DNA of 64,000 nt, taken from assembly GCF_008247605.1 (NCBI RefSeq), contig NZ_CP043420.1:496001-560000 (forward strand), read 5' to 3'. Below, in pieces: positions 44,714 to 54,328 of the stretch (the stretch's first letter is position 1; every line of letters starts with the position of its first letter). Made by a program: the position numbers and the translations under genes. This stretch comes from Kushneria phosphatilytica (lineage in GTDB: Bacteria > Pseudomonadota > Gammaproteobacteria > Pseudomonadales > Halomonadaceae). The notes below the pieces were generated by a model. It saw nothing but the letters and a program-made list of their open reading frames with translations. It was not told the origin of the DNA and ran no database searches.

Positions 44714-45371
44714 TGTCGAACCCTCTCTTGCGACCGAAGATACCCAGCCCGCGGATCGTAATCTCCAGACCGATACTGATCAGCCAGTAGAGCGCGATGA
44801 CCACGACAAAGGCATCCATGGGAATAAAATAGGTGGCCTGCACGGTGTTGGCGGCGGCAGTCAGTTCCTGCACGGTGATGATGATCAGAAAGGCCGTGTC
44901 CTTGAGCGCAATGATCAATTGATTGCCCATCAGCGGTCGGCTGCGGATCAGCAGTTGCGGCAGAATCAGACGCAGATAGGTGCGGTAAGGGGAGAGCCCC
45001 AGCGCAGTCGCCGCCTCGATCTGCCCCGGGGCCAGATTGGCTCGCGCCCCGCGCAGGATCTCCGCGACATAGGCGCCGTGATAGACAGCGAGTGCGCCCA
45101 CACCTGCCCACCAGGCATTGAGCCGGATTCCGGCACTCGGCAAACCGTAGTAGAGCAGATAGGCCAGCATCAGAAACGGCAGCATGCGCAGGCCGTCGAT
45201 GAAAAGTCGCAGCAGCCGGTTTATCGGGCGCGCACCCAGTTCCAGTGCCAGACCGGTGGCCATGCCGATCAGCGCCGCCAACACGGTCGACAGGGCAAAG
45301 ATGGCCAAAGTGTTGAGAAAGCCCTGCCAGAAAATATCCCGTACCGACCAGATGATATCCCAGTTGCTCAT
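44706..45371 (-). CDS. Amino-acid ABC transporter permease (HisQ/M type)
   Basis: Membrane subunit of 221 residues with five hydrophobic segments and the EAA-type loop GQIEAATALGLSPYRTYLRLILPQ. The N-terminal stretch FWQGFLNTLAIFALSTVLAAL is typical of the His/Glu/Gln/Arg permease family. I chose the ATG at 45371 (MSNWDIIW), 22 bases after the other permease; the open frame extends to 45506 but that part lies within the upstream gene. It forms a heterodimer channel with the 45394-46035 product. Confidence 0.9.
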   Translation of the reverse strand: MSNWDIIWSVRDIFWQGFLNTLAIFALSTVLAALIGMATGLALELGARPINRLLRLFIDGLRMLPFLMLAYLLYYGLPSAGIRLNAWWAGVGALAVYHGAYVAEILRGARANLAPGQIEAATALGLSPYRTYLRLILPQLLIRSRPLMGNQLIIALKDTAFLIIITVQELTAAANTVQATYFIPMDAFVVVIALYWLISIGLEITIRGLGIFGRKRGFDNG

Positions 45372-45393
45372 GGTATCCGTCGTCCTCTCGGGA

Positions 45394-46035
45394 TCAGGCG
45401 GCCAGTCGGGCCGCATGACGTTCCGCCAGCCGTTGCAGCCAGACCAGCAGACCGATGATGAGCATGTAGAGTGCCGCGGCGACCAGCATCGGTGGCAGCG
45501 GCTCATAGGTAACGGCGGCGATACGATTGGTGACCCGGGTCAGATCAACGACACCAATCACCGCAATGGCCGGGCTGCCCTTGATCAGAAACGACATCTC
45601 ATTGACCAGTTCCGGCAGGCTGGTCAGTACCATCTGCGGCAGCATGATGCGGCGAAAGCTCAGTGCCGGCGTCATGCCCACTGCCAGTGCTGCCTCACGC
45701 TGCTCGCGGGAGAAGTTGCGAAATGCCGACCGCCAGATTTCAGCGTTGAAGGCCGCGGTATTGAGGGTCAGCGCCAGTATGGCGGCGGTATTGCGCTCGA
45801 GTGCCAGTCCCAGGTTGGGCGCGGCAAGGAAGATGAACAGTACCAGGGTGACCAGCGGTGTGGCGCGTGCGAGGCTGATATAAAGCACCAGCAGTTGATC
45901 GATCAGCGGCAGTCGCATCATGCGCACCAGGGCGAGGATCAACCCCGCCAGCACGCCGATGACGATCGAGATAACGCAGATCCAGGCAGTGGTCCAGGCG
46001 CCATTGAGCAGCTGCAACCATGCGTTGCCATCCAT
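45394..46035 (-). CDS. Amino-acid ABC transporter permease (HisQ/M type)
   Basis: Second membrane subunit, 213 residues. It has five hydrophobic segments and the loop REAALAVGMTPALSFRRIMLPQ (positions about 120-141; Ala-Ala and Gly are the conserved core). I start it at the ATG at 46035 (MDGNAW), with GGAG 7 bases upstream, rather than the frame start at 46056. It follows the binding-protein gene by 75 bases and should pair with the 44706-45371 permease. Confidence 0.9.
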   Translation of the reverse strand: MDGNAWLQLLNGAWTTAWICVISIVIGVLAGLILALVRMMRLPLIDQLLVLYISLARATPLVTLVLFIFLAAPNLGLALERNTAAILALTLNTAAFNAEIWRSAFRNFSREQREAALAVGMTPALSFRRIMLPQMVLTSLPELVNEMSFLIKGSPAIAVIGVVDLTRVTNRIAAVTYEPLPPMLVAAALYMLIIGLLVWLQRLAERHAARLAA

Positions 46036-46110
46036 AGACGCTCTCCATGACAGCACGGCGATCGACGGGGTCGGTCTGTTGCCGACCCGCTGGGAGTGGC
46101 GGTGCCGACC

Positions 46111-46992
46111 TCAGTTCAGGTTGGCAAGCTGCCTGAACTGATCCACCTCGGTGATGGGCTGCTGCGGCAGGTCGGGGAAGGCCTCGCCAAACCATGTCTT
46201 CTGCAGCTCGGCCAGACGCCCGCTCTGTTTCATGTGGGTCATGAACTGATCGAGAAATTTCAGCAGTTCGGGATCGCTCTTCGGGACCGGCCAGGCGACG
46301 AAACCGGGGCCCGACACTGCCTGTCCCTTGCTGAACACATCGGGTCTGGCCTTGACCAGGGTGTTGACGGGCACTTCGGCGTTGATCACGTAATCCAGTC
46401 GACCGTTGGCGAGATCGGCATAGGCCTCCGGGTAGGATTGATACTTCACCACCTCTCCCAGCTGACCGCCGCTCTTGTCGAGCATCGCCTTCAGTTCGGG
46501 CAGACGGGTCAGCAACACGCTGCCGGCCTGAACACCGAGCTTTTTGCCACTCAGATCGGCCACACTCCGGATGCTGTCATCGTCGGCGCGCTTGACATAG
46601 AAATCCTGTGCCGAGGCGTAGGGGATGGTGAAGTTGAACACGCGCAGGCGCTCGGTGGAGACCAGTGCACCGGTCAGCGCCATGTCGTACTGGCCGCTGG
46701 AAACGGCAGCCAGCAAACCGGTCCAGGGCATGATCTCCTGGGTGATCGAGAAAGGGGCGTACTGCTTCAGCTCTTTGAGCATGTCCGCGTTGAAGCCCTT
46801 CGCCTGGCCGTTTTCCATGAAGTTGAAGGGAGCGTAGTTGTCCTCGGTTGCTACCTTCATCACGCCACGGCTTTTGATGTCGCTCAGATCCGCAGTGGCA
46901 GGCTGGGTCAGGGTGAAGGCAAGTGTGGCGACTGCTGCAGACAGCATGAGTTTGCAGGATAGGGCCTGCAGTCCCGGGACCTTCAGTCTCAT
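46111..46992 (-). CDS. Amino-acid ABC transporter substrate-binding protein
   Basis: Periplasmic binding protein of family 3, 293 residues. A Sec signal peptide (KLMLSAAVATLAFTLTQPATA) is followed by the typical mature start GVMKVATEDNYAPFNFMENG, the hinge block GFNADMLKELKQY and SGQYDMALTGALVSTERLRVFNF (central motif at about 100-120). The ATG at 46992 has GGGAG 9 bases upstream. It heads the importer operon. The ligand could be a polar amino acid or the product of the neighbouring amidohydrolase, which is inference from position only. Confidence 0.92.
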   Translation of the reverse strand: MRLKVPGLQALSCKLMLSAAVATLAFTLTQPATADLSDIKSRGVMKVATEDNYAPFNFMENGQAKGFNADMLKELKQYAPFSITQEIMPWTGLLAAVSSGQYDMALTGALVSTERLRVFNFTIPYASAQDFYVKRADDDSIRSVADLSGKKLGVQAGSVLLTRLPELKAMLDKSGGQLGEVVKYQSYPEAYADLANGRLDYVINAEVPVNTLVKARPDVFSKGQAVSGPGFVAWPVPKSDPELLKFLDQFMTHMKQSGRLAELQKTWFGEAFPDLPQQPITEVDQFRQLANLN

Positions 46993-47132
46993 TGCGATAA
47001 CTCCCTGCCTTTGTTGTTGGAGATGGCATGGTTGGAGATGACGCGCCAACTATCGTCCCTGTCATCCTGAAGCAGATGCCGGCTGAAGCCCTGGGCCAGT
47101 TGTGAAGCCTTGTCTGGCCAGACAAGACCGGG

Positions 47133-48062
47133 TCAGCGGGAGAGCGCTTCAAGCGACGCTGCCAGAGTGCGAAACCGCTCTCCCTCGAAGCCGATACCGA
47201 TCAGCGTGCCGCATTGGCCGGCAGCGGCCGTGGGGTGCCAGTTCGCCTGGCCACCACTCCACTGGAAAAGCTGTCGTCGCCCGGAGACATCGCACAGAAT
47301 GCCCTTGGCACGCGCCAGCACATCGGCGTACTCATTCAGCACGGCTTCCAGTCGATGGCGCTCGATGCCGTCGGGTAAACGAATGGAAAATCGATCCCAA
47401 CGGCTGTTGGCCGCCGGCGTCAGCCAGGCATGGGTAACGGATGCACTCTCGGAGCCCGGTGGGGCGTTATCGTCCGTGGTTGCAGTGCTTGCGAGCTGAT
47501 GGGTCAGCCTGGCACTCATGGAAGGATTGAGCCGTCGCAGCTGATTGAATACGACACGGCGCTCGCCGTCATCGAGCCGGGCATGGCGGTTGATTGACAG
47601 TTCATCGGCGGCGCGAATCTGGCCGGCTGCCAGCTCTCCCACCCGTGGATCGGCAAGTGTACGGTTGATTGAAGCCGCATCGATCAGGCAGATCGTCGCC
47701 TGCAGCTCGAAATGACGCGCGACCGTGATCAGATCGATGATACGTGCCGGCTCGGCCACGCCACTGGTTTCGATATAGAGCGCCGAGGGCCGCTCGGGCC
47801 AGCGCGCGATGCGGGTCAGCTCCATGGCCAGCGATTCGCCCAGCGAGCAGCAGATGCAGCCATTGCTCAGGCGGAGCATGCGGTCACTGCGATACTCGAT
47901 CAGATCAGCGTCAAGATTGATGGTGCCGAAGTCGTTGACCAGGATCAGTGCTCCATATGGGATGCCCTGGCGGATGCGAGCGTTGAGCCAGCTGGTCTTG
48001 CCGGCGCCCAGGTAGCCGGTGATCAGGGTCACCGGAATCGGGGTGCTCGCCCGCTCATTCAT
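47133..48062 (-). CDS. CobW/COG0523 family GTPase (putative metallochaperone)
   Basis: G3E-family GTPase of 309 residues. The P-loop is GYLGAGKTSW near residue 16-25, the family metal motif CxCC is present (NGCICCSLGE), and a C-terminal CobW_C domain follows (HRLEAVLNEYADVLARAKGI). The guanine-specificity motif NKxD is altered: the matching place reads INRHARLDD. COG0523 proteins usually deliver zinc, cobalt or iron to enzymes. The ATG at 48062 overlaps the amidohydrolase stop by 8 bases, with GGGAGG upstream, so the metal-dependent amidohydrolase is a likely client. Confidence 0.88.
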   Translation of the reverse strand: MNERASTPIPVTLITGYLGAGKTSWLNARIRQGIPYGALILVNDFGTINLDADLIEYRSDRMLRLSNGCICCSLGESLAMELTRIARWPERPSALYIETSGVAEPARIIDLITVARHFELQATICLIDAASINRTLADPRVGELAAGQIRAADELSINRHARLDDGERRVVFNQLRRLNPSMSARLTHQLASTATTDDNAPPGSESASVTHAWLTPAANSRWDRFSIRLPDGIERHRLEAVLNEYADVLARAKGILCDVSGRRQLFQWSGGQANWHPTAAAGQCGTLIGIGFEGERFRTLAASLEALSR

Positions 48063-49683
48063 TGGCAAAGACCTCCCCACCCAGCACCGTGGCGACCACC
48101 CTGAGCTTCGGGAGGGCGTCGATCTCTACCTCGCGTGGGTCCTCGGCCAGCACGGCCATGTCGGCAAACTTGCCGATCTCCAGGCTGCCCACACAGTGAT
48201 CGAGTCGCAGCGTCCATGCTGCATCAAGGGTGATCATGCGCAGCGCCCGTTCAACCGTGATGGCTTCCTGTTTGCCGAGCACACGGCCGTTCGCGGTGCG
48301 CCGTGCGATCGCACACCAGGCGGTGAACAGCGGCGCCAGCGGGGTGACCGGAGCGTCACAGTGGGCCGCGATGGGAATCCCCAGTCGATCAGCCGAGGCC
48401 AGTGGCTCGAGGCGTTGACAGCGCTCATGGCCGAGGGTGCGTTCATAGTGAATATCGCCCCAGTAGTAGAGATGGTTGGCAAACATGTTGAGACAAACCC
48501 CCAGCCGGGCGGCGCGACGCAACTGGGCGTGATCAATGATCTGGCAGTGCTGCAGGGTGTGGCGATGATCCGGACGTGGCCAGAGTGCCTGCGCCGATTC
48601 GATGGCATCGAGCATCAGCTCGACCGCTTCGTCGCCATTGGTGTGAATGTGCAACTGCAGACCGGCCTGATGGTACTGATGCACCATGTCGGTCAGCGCC
48701 TCGGGCGTGGCGTTCCACATGCCGTTGGGAGCGCCATCATGATAGCCCGGCCACTTGAGTCGCGCGGTGTGCCCCTGGATGGAGCCGTCGGTCATCAGTT
48801 TGACCAGTCCGAAATGCAATTTGTCATGATTGTGCTCGCGGGCAGCCATCACCCGCTCGACACCTTCCATCGGCACATGAGTCAACGCTCGCAGTGCCGG
48901 CACCAGCCGAATCGGCAGCGACGGTTCGGCGGTGACGGTCGTCATGGTGGCGATACCTTCATCGCTCATGGGATTGTGCAGATCGGTAAGGGTGGTCACG
49001 CCGGTACGCCGGGCCACCCGGGCATAGCGTCGCAGTGTCTCGGGGTCATTGGCCTTTTCGAACAGATCCTCGTTGAAGGTATCGAACACGGCATGCATGG
49101 CTGCCATTTCCAGCAACTCGCCGGTGGGTTGGCCGGCATCATCCTGTAGCACGCCATCGATGCCGGCATGCCGGTCCAGTCCGGAGAGACGCAGCATGGC
49201 GCTATTGACCGTCATCATGTGCAGGTTGGCGTGCAGCACCACCACCGGTCGCTCGGCAGCGACGGCATCGAGATCGTGACGATCGAGCCGCTCACCATCG
49301 AAGTAGATGGGATCGAAGCCCCAGGCGATCAGTGGCGCCTGCGAGTCGAGATCGCGCTGCCAGTGCTGGAGGCGTTCGATGACCGCTGCGATCGATTTCA
49401 GCCCCGGCCAGCTTTGACCCTCGGGGTCGAGGCGTTCGAAATAACCGGTATAGCAGTAGTTCCACATCACGCCCTCCAGGGCGTGACTGTGACCTTCGAC
49501 GAAACCGGGCATCAGCACGTGGTCGGCGAAACGCTCATCCAGTTCGTACTCACCCAGCGTGGCCAGGCTGTCGAGTGTGCCGACCCCGAGAATGCGGCCC
49601 TCGCGCACCGCCACATGAGTGGCTTCCGGCTGGGAAGGGTTCATGGTCATGACTCGCCGAGCGGAAAAGATGCGGCAGCTCAT
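48055..49683 (-). CDS. Amidohydrolase family protein (YtcJ-like)
   Basis: Metal-dependent hydrolase of 542 residues with an amidohydrolase_3 layout. An N-terminal beta-sandwich (FSARRVMTMNPSQPEATHVAV) leads into the TIM barrel with the HxH metal motif in FVEGHSHALEG, then LHIHTNGDEAVELML and HTLQHCQIID, and a C-terminal ADMAVLAEDP. There is no signal peptide. It overlaps the GltS-like gene by 4 bases and the CobW-type GTPase by 8 bases, a three-gene coupled operon. YtcJ-like enzymes act on amides or formamides, but no substrate can be named. Confidence 0.87.
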   Translation of the reverse strand: MSCRIFSARRVMTMNPSQPEATHVAVREGRILGVGTLDSLATLGEYELDERFADHVLMPGFVEGHSHALEGVMWNYCYTGYFERLDPEGQSWPGLKSIAAVIERLQHWQRDLDSQAPLIAWGFDPIYFDGERLDRHDLDAVAAERPVVVLHANLHMMTVNSAMLRLSGLDRHAGIDGVLQDDAGQPTGELLEMAAMHAVFDTFNEDLFEKANDPETLRRYARVARRTGVTTLTDLHNPMSDEGIATMTTVTAEPSLPIRLVPALRALTHVPMEGVERVMAAREHNHDKLHFGLVKLMTDGSIQGHTARLKWPGYHDGAPNGMWNATPEALTDMVHQYHQAGLQLHIHTNGDEAVELMLDAIESAQALWPRPDHRHTLQHCQIIDHAQLRRAARLGVCLNMFANHLYYWGDIHYERTLGHERCQRLEPLASADRLGIPIAAHCDAPVTPLAPLFTAWCAIARRTANGRVLGKQEAITVERALRMITLDAAWTLRLDHCVGSLEIGKFADMAVLAEDPREVEIDALPKLRVVATVLGGEVFANE

Positions 49684-51083
49684 GGCAGGGAAGGCTCCTG
49701 TGTAATGGGTTGGGCAGCGTCGGTGCGCTGCTGCCAGCGTCTGAGCAGCGGGATGCAGGCGAGCGCCAGCAGGGCGTAGCCCCCGAAGATGGCGATATAG
49801 GTCCAGGCCCCCAGCGCGGGCGCAATGGGCGCGAAGAAGAACAGTGTGGGAATGTTGACGACGATGATGGCAATGTTGAAAAACGCCAGCTCCTTGGGCA
49901 CCGGAGTGGTGAAGTCGTTATCCAGCATTCGCAACAGCAACAGCCCGGTACCGGTCGAGCCACAACAGCAGCCGAAGGCGGTCAGCGCGCGTTCGGGACC
50001 GAAGCGACCACTCATGCGCCCGATTGCCAGCGCCCCGCAGAGGGTTACCAGAGTGATCGCTACGGCCACCAGCAGGATTGGCACCAGCAGGGCAGAGAGT
50101 ACTGCCACCTGAATACTCATCAGGGTGGCCACGACCATGAAGTCTACCGACCCACTGGTAATCCGCTTGAGTGTGTCGTCATCGACCCGGTGCGACCAGC
50201 CCAGCCGGTCGATTGCCAATCGCATGAGGACGCAGACGGTCAGGCCGTGGGCAAAGAACAGGTTGTAGCTGAAAAAGACCGACAGTACCCGATTGCCGGC
50301 CACCAACGGCTGCATCGCTGAGAGCCATAGATAGGTGATGACATAGGCGATACCCAGCAGGCCGATGTGCCAGGCGAATGAGTCCACGGTCCCGGAGTGC
50401 GATACCTGACGGCCGGCAGAGGGTTGATTGGCCAGCGGATGAAATCCGGCCACGAAATCGGCGTTGAGGGTGGAGTCGCGGTTGGTATTGAGCCCCTTCT
50501 TCAGACAGTAGCGAGCCACTGGAACGCCTACCAGAAAGGCGGCCAGAAAGCCCAGTGAGGCAAAGATTACGCCGACCTGAGCAGCATGAGTAATGCCGTA
50601 GCCCTGCTCCCAGATGTTGCCGTAGGTCAGCGCCTGGCCGGGGCCCTGGGTGAACCCGTGAGTGACGATGGCGCCCAGCAGCGGGCTCAGGTGCTGACCG
50701 CTCAGTGCATCATAGCCGGCCATCAGGCCGTAACCGATCACCGCCTGAGCGCCGAGGCTGGCGGTCCAGATCAGCGTCAGCCACAGGCCGCCCATGGTGA
50801 CACCCGAACGCTGTCCGTCGTCCTGACGCTTCGGGCTGCCGGTCAGACACAGCGACATGAAGCTCAGGGTGAAAAAGTGAAAGGCGAGACTGGTGAAATC
50901 CTTCGGGCCGTAACCCGGAATCAGCCCCAGTGACAGGCCCATGAAACCGATGAGGCCGGCGACAATGCTGCCGGGGACCATGGCGGTGCGCAACCATGGC
51001 AGACGGCTGCGCAACAGGCTGCCGATGACCAGCAGTGCAGCCATCAGGGCAAAGGCAATGACGCCGTGAAAGGTACTGCCCAT
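49680..51083 (-). CDS. Sodium:glutamate symporter-like (GltS family) membrane protein
   Basis: Inner-membrane transporter of 467 residues with 11 to 12 hydrophobic segments. GltS-type features include VPGSIVAGLIGFMGL in the first repeat, LLGAIVTHGFTQGPGQALTYG and, in the second repeat, GCCCGSTGTGLLLLRMLDND. It is longer than E. coli GltS (about 400 residues) because of a hydrophilic insert near residues 185-235. It is first in the operon with the amidohydrolase and CobW-type GTPase and divergent from the MocR regulator. It may import the amide substrate or export a product. Confidence 0.85.
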   Translation of the reverse strand: MGSTFHGVIAFALMAALLVIGSLLRSRLPWLRTAMVPGSIVAGLIGFMGLSLGLIPGYGPKDFTSLAFHFFTLSFMSLCLTGSPKRQDDGQRSGVTMGGLWLTLIWTASLGAQAVIGYGLMAGYDALSGQHLSPLLGAIVTHGFTQGPGQALTYGNIWEQGYGITHAAQVGVIFASLGFLAAFLVGVPVARYCLKKGLNTNRDSTLNADFVAGFHPLANQPSAGRQVSHSGTVDSFAWHIGLLGIAYVITYLWLSAMQPLVAGNRVLSVFFSYNLFFAHGLTVCVLMRLAIDRLGWSHRVDDDTLKRITSGSVDFMVVATLMSIQVAVLSALLVPILLVAVAITLVTLCGALAIGRMSGRFGPERALTAFGCCCGSTGTGLLLLRMLDNDFTTPVPKELAFFNIAIIVVNIPTLFFFAPIAPALGAWTYIAIFGGYALLALACIPLLRRWQQRTDAAQPITQEPSLP

Positions 51084-51306
51084 GGCGGGATCCTCCGATG
51101 TGATGATTGTTGTGCGGGGTGTGATGGCAGCGATTGAATCCTGGGGCTGCTCACCCCGATCGAGGGTGATGACTCATGCTGGAGTGAGTGTCATCGGGAC
51201 GGATAGGACCAGTTACTCGATCCGACATGGACAGTTCACGAGTTCTGTCTCCAGTGGCGTGTTATTTGCATCACCGATGATGCGTTCATGCTCCCGGGAG
51301 GCCGAC

Positions 51307-52782
51307 ATGCTGGATCATCACTTCCATCTTGAGTTCGATACCGAACGAGGATTGCAGGAGCAGCTGCGTCAGGCGCTGCTGGATACCATCCTGGCAGGTA
51401 CCATCCCCGCTAACGAGGCGCTTCCTTCATGTCGCCGGCTTTCTCACCGTCTCGGGGTCTCCCGTAACACCGTGGCGCTGGTCTATGAAGGGCTGGTCGA
51501 AGATGGCTATCTGGTCAGCCGGCCACGCAGTGGTTACTACCTGCATGACGATTATCATGACAATGGCGAGCGCATGAGATCGGTGATCATGCACCACGAG
51601 AGTGCAGGGTCGTCGACAGAGGCACCGGACTGGCAACGACGCTTCATCCATCGGCCCAGTCACTGTCAGGGGGTGCTCAAGCCGAGCAACTGGCAGGATT
51701 ACGCCTATCCCTTTATCTACGGTCAGCTGGATAACCGACGCTTTCCGCTGGAGCAGTGGCGTGAAGCTTCCCGGCGCATGCTCGGTGGGCGGCGTGATCG
51801 CCAGTGGCTGAGCGATCGAATCGATCAGGATGACCCCATGCTGATCGAGCAACTGCGTACCCGGGTGCTGCCGCGTCGCGGTATTCACGCTCGCAGTGAT
51901 GAAATCCTGATCACCCTTGGGTCGCAGAATGCCCTGTTCCTGATCGCTCAACTGCTGTTCGACCACGACACCCGGGTGGGCATCGAAAACCCGGGCTATC
52001 GTGAAGCGGTCAATGTCTTCGAATCCCGGGGAGCCCGGCTACAGTTTCACGAGGTGGATGACGAGGGCATGCGACTGGATGCCGGCACCCGCGAGAGTGA
52101 TTACCTCTATGTCACTCCCAGCCATCAGGTGCCCACCGGTGTGACCCTGAGTGCGGCGCGTCGTCGGGTTTTGATGGAGCAACTGGGCCAGCATGACCAG
52201 ATCCTGATCGAGGATGACTACGATGCCGAGATCAACTTCGATCGTCATGCACTGCCGGCACTCAGGGCAGGGCTTGGCAGTCAGCGCATCATCTATCTGA
52301 GCAGTCTCTCCAAACCACTGTCACCAGGACTGCGGCTGGGATATCTGGTAGCGGACAGCGATCTGATCGATGAGCTTCGGGCGCTGCGTCGGTTGATGTA
52401 TCGCCATCCCCCTTCGTTTCTGCAGCATCAGCTGGCCCAGTTTCTGGCCCAGGGGCACTATGATCGTCATCTGCGACTCTATGCCGAGGAGAGTCGACGA
52501 CGCTGGGAGTGTCTGAATCGATCGCTGGAAAAGCATCTGCCCGAATGTCGTCGAATCAGCACCGAGCATGCCAGTGTCTTCTGGCTGGAGGCGCCGGCTG
52601 GCATGGATACCCAGCGCCTGGCCTGGCGCGCCTCGCAGTACGGGGTGCTGATAGAGCCCGGCTTCCAGCATTTCTTCGATCGGGTCCCGCCGCGCAATTT
52701 TCTGCGGCTGGGATTCGGGGCCATCGATGCTGAGCGTATCGCTCCCGGCATCGAGCAGCTCGCCCGGGCCTTCGGTCACTGA
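51307..52782 (+). CDS. MocR-type (GntR/aminotransferase) transcriptional regulator
   Basis: A 491-residue fusion regulator. The N-terminal winged helix (LPSCRRLSHRLGVSRNTVALVY) is followed by a fold-type I aminotransferase-like domain with the PLP-binding lysine in LSSLSKPLSPGLRLGYL. MocR proteins sense PLP adducts of amino compounds. I start it at the ATG at 51307, with GGGAGG upstream; the frame opens at 51082 but that part is the divergent promoter region (51084-51306). Neighbours are the GltS-like operon (divergent) and a class III aminotransferase (convergent), so it likely controls an amine or amino-acid pathway; TauR-like function is possible. Confidence 0.9.
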   Translation: MLDHHFHLEFDTERGLQEQLRQALLDTILAGTIPANEALPSCRRLSHRLGVSRNTVALVYEGLVEDGYLVSRPRSGYYLHDDYHDNGERMRSVIMHHESAGSSTEAPDWQRRFIHRPSHCQGVLKPSNWQDYAYPFIYGQLDNRRFPLEQWREASRRMLGGRRDRQWLSDRIDQDDPMLIEQLRTRVLPRRGIHARSDEILITLGSQNALFLIAQLLFDHDTRVGIENPGYREAVNVFESRGARLQFHEVDDEGMRLDAGTRESDYLYVTPSHQVPTGVTLSAARRRVLMEQLGQHDQILIEDDYDAEINFDRHALPALRAGLGSQRIIYLSSLSKPLSPGLRLGYLVADSDLIDELRALRRLMYRHPPSFLQHQLAQFLAQGHYDRHLRLYAEESRRRWECLNRSLEKHLPECRRISTEHASVFWLEAPAGMDTQRLAWRASQYGVLIEPGFQHFFDRVPPRNFLRLGFGAIDAERIAPGIEQLARAFGH

Positions 52783-52792
52783 CCCGGCGCGA

Positions 52793-54112
52793 TCAAAGTG
52801 TGAGTGAGAAACGTCCCAGAACGTCATCGAGGATACCCAGCCCCTGATCGACTTCCTCGGGTAACACGATGCAGGGCGGCACTACGTGGATGCGATTTTC
52901 GACCATGAAGGGCAGCAGGCCTTGCTCCAGCAGCGCGGCCTTGATGTCGGCCATGGTGGCCGCCGGCAATGGGGCTCGCGATTCGGGGTCGCTGACCAGT
53001 TCGAGGGCGTGGAAGACGCCCAGACCACGGGTTTCACCGATGATGGCATGGCGCTTCGTCAGTTCGGCCAGCCCGGGCGTGAGTCGCTCGCGGCCGATGC
53101 GATCGGCGTGCTCGACAATGCCCTCGTCACTCATGGTATCGAGCGTCGCCACAATGGCGGCCATCGCCAGTGGGTGGCCGGAGTAGGTCAACCCACCGGC
53201 AAAGAAACGATCCTCGAAGTAGCGACAGATCGGTTCGGAAATAAGCACGCCCCCGGCCGGGACATAGCCGGAATTGACGCCCTTGGCGAACACGATCAGA
53301 TCCGGTACCACATTGAAGTGCTCGAACGCGAACCAGCGTCCGGTGCGGCCGAAGCCGGCCATGACCTCATCGAGAATCAGCATGATGCCATGCTCATCGG
53401 CCAGCTGACGCACGCCCTGCAGATAGGCCCGTGGCGGCACCAGAATACCGGCGGTGCCAGGGATCGATTCCAGCAGGATGGCAGCGATCGCATCAGGTCC
53501 TTCGCACTCGATGACCCGGCGCAGATGGGTCAGTGCCCGCTCGCACTCTTCTTCCTCGCTGGTTGCCCAGAATTCACTGCGATAGAGGAAGGGGTTGAAG
53601 AAATGGGCGTGGCCGCGGGAAAACTCATTGGGCACCCGCCGCCAGTCGCCGGTAGCGGCGATCGCCGCGCCGGTGTTGCCGTGATAGGAGCGGTACGCGG
53701 AAAGCACCTTGTCGCGTCCGGTAAAGCTGCGCGCCATGCGAATGGCGTTTTCGTTGGCGTCCGCGCCAGCGTTGGTAAAGAACACCTTGCTGAAGCCGGC
53801 CGGAGCACGCTCGAGAATGCGTCGTGCGGCCTCGCCGCGTGCCAGGTTGGCATGCGCAGGGGCAATGGTGGCGAGTTGCTCGGCCTGGTGTCGAATGGCT
53901 TCGATTACCCGCGGATGTTGATGCCCGATATTGGTATTGACCAGCTGACTGCTGAAGTCGAGGTATTCACGCCCATTGTAATCGTGCAGACGACAGCCGG
54001 CCGCCTCGGCGATGACCAGTGGATCGAGCTGCGACTGGCGAGACCAGGAGTGGAACACATGCTGACGATCCAGCTGGCGTACGTACTCGTTGGTGATTGA
54101 TGTCGCGGACAT
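52793..54112 (-). CDS. Class III PLP-dependent aminotransferase
   Basis: Omega-amino acid type aminotransferase, 439 residues. It has FSSQLVNTNIGHQHPRVIEA, the phosphate-binding TNAGADANENAIRMAR, LILDEVMAGFGRTGRW with the cofactor Asp, and the PLP lysine in IVFAKGVNSGYVPAGG. GAGGAG precedes the ATG at 54112. The donor amine is unknown: relatives include taurine-pyruvate, beta-alanine and GABA aminotransferases. It lies between the MocR regulator and a TauE/SafE-family exporter, which would suit a sulfonated amine such as taurine, but xsc and tauABC are absent from the window. Confidence 0.9.
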   Translation of the reverse strand: MSATSITNEYVRQLDRQHVFHSWSRQSQLDPLVIAEAAGCRLHDYNGREYLDFSSQLVNTNIGHQHPRVIEAIRHQAEQLATIAPAHANLARGEAARRILERAPAGFSKVFFTNAGADANENAIRMARSFTGRDKVLSAYRSYHGNTGAAIAATGDWRRVPNEFSRGHAHFFNPFLYRSEFWATSEEEECERALTHLRRVIECEGPDAIAAILLESIPGTAGILVPPRAYLQGVRQLADEHGIMLILDEVMAGFGRTGRWFAFEHFNVVPDLIVFAKGVNSGYVPAGGVLISEPICRYFEDRFFAGGLTYSGHPLAMAAIVATLDTMSDEGIVEHADRIGRERLTPGLAELTKRHAIIGETRGLGVFHALELVSDPESRAPLPAATMADIKAALLEQGLLPFMVENRIHVVPPCIVLPEEVDQGLGILDDVLGRFSLTL

Positions 54113-54328
54113 GGGGGCTCCTCACGGGCGTTGGATGACAGGAGAGGCAAGTGTTCGACTCAGCCTGTAACAGTCGATAGTGCGATCCGTAGAGCCAGTC
54201 GCATTCCACCGCCGGGACAGTCCCGGTCGGGTAGGATCATGTCCCGCCACTCTTGCTGATCTGGCTCTAGGAGTCGTTGAACGACGCGCACTAGAGTGCG
54301 TCTTCGATCTGTTGTTACGGAGTTGTCG

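Noticed and set aside
52886..54100. 404-codon open frame on the plus strand opposite the aminotransferase
   Set aside because: It is an antisense shadow; the aminotransferase has all PLP motifs and a good ribosome site.
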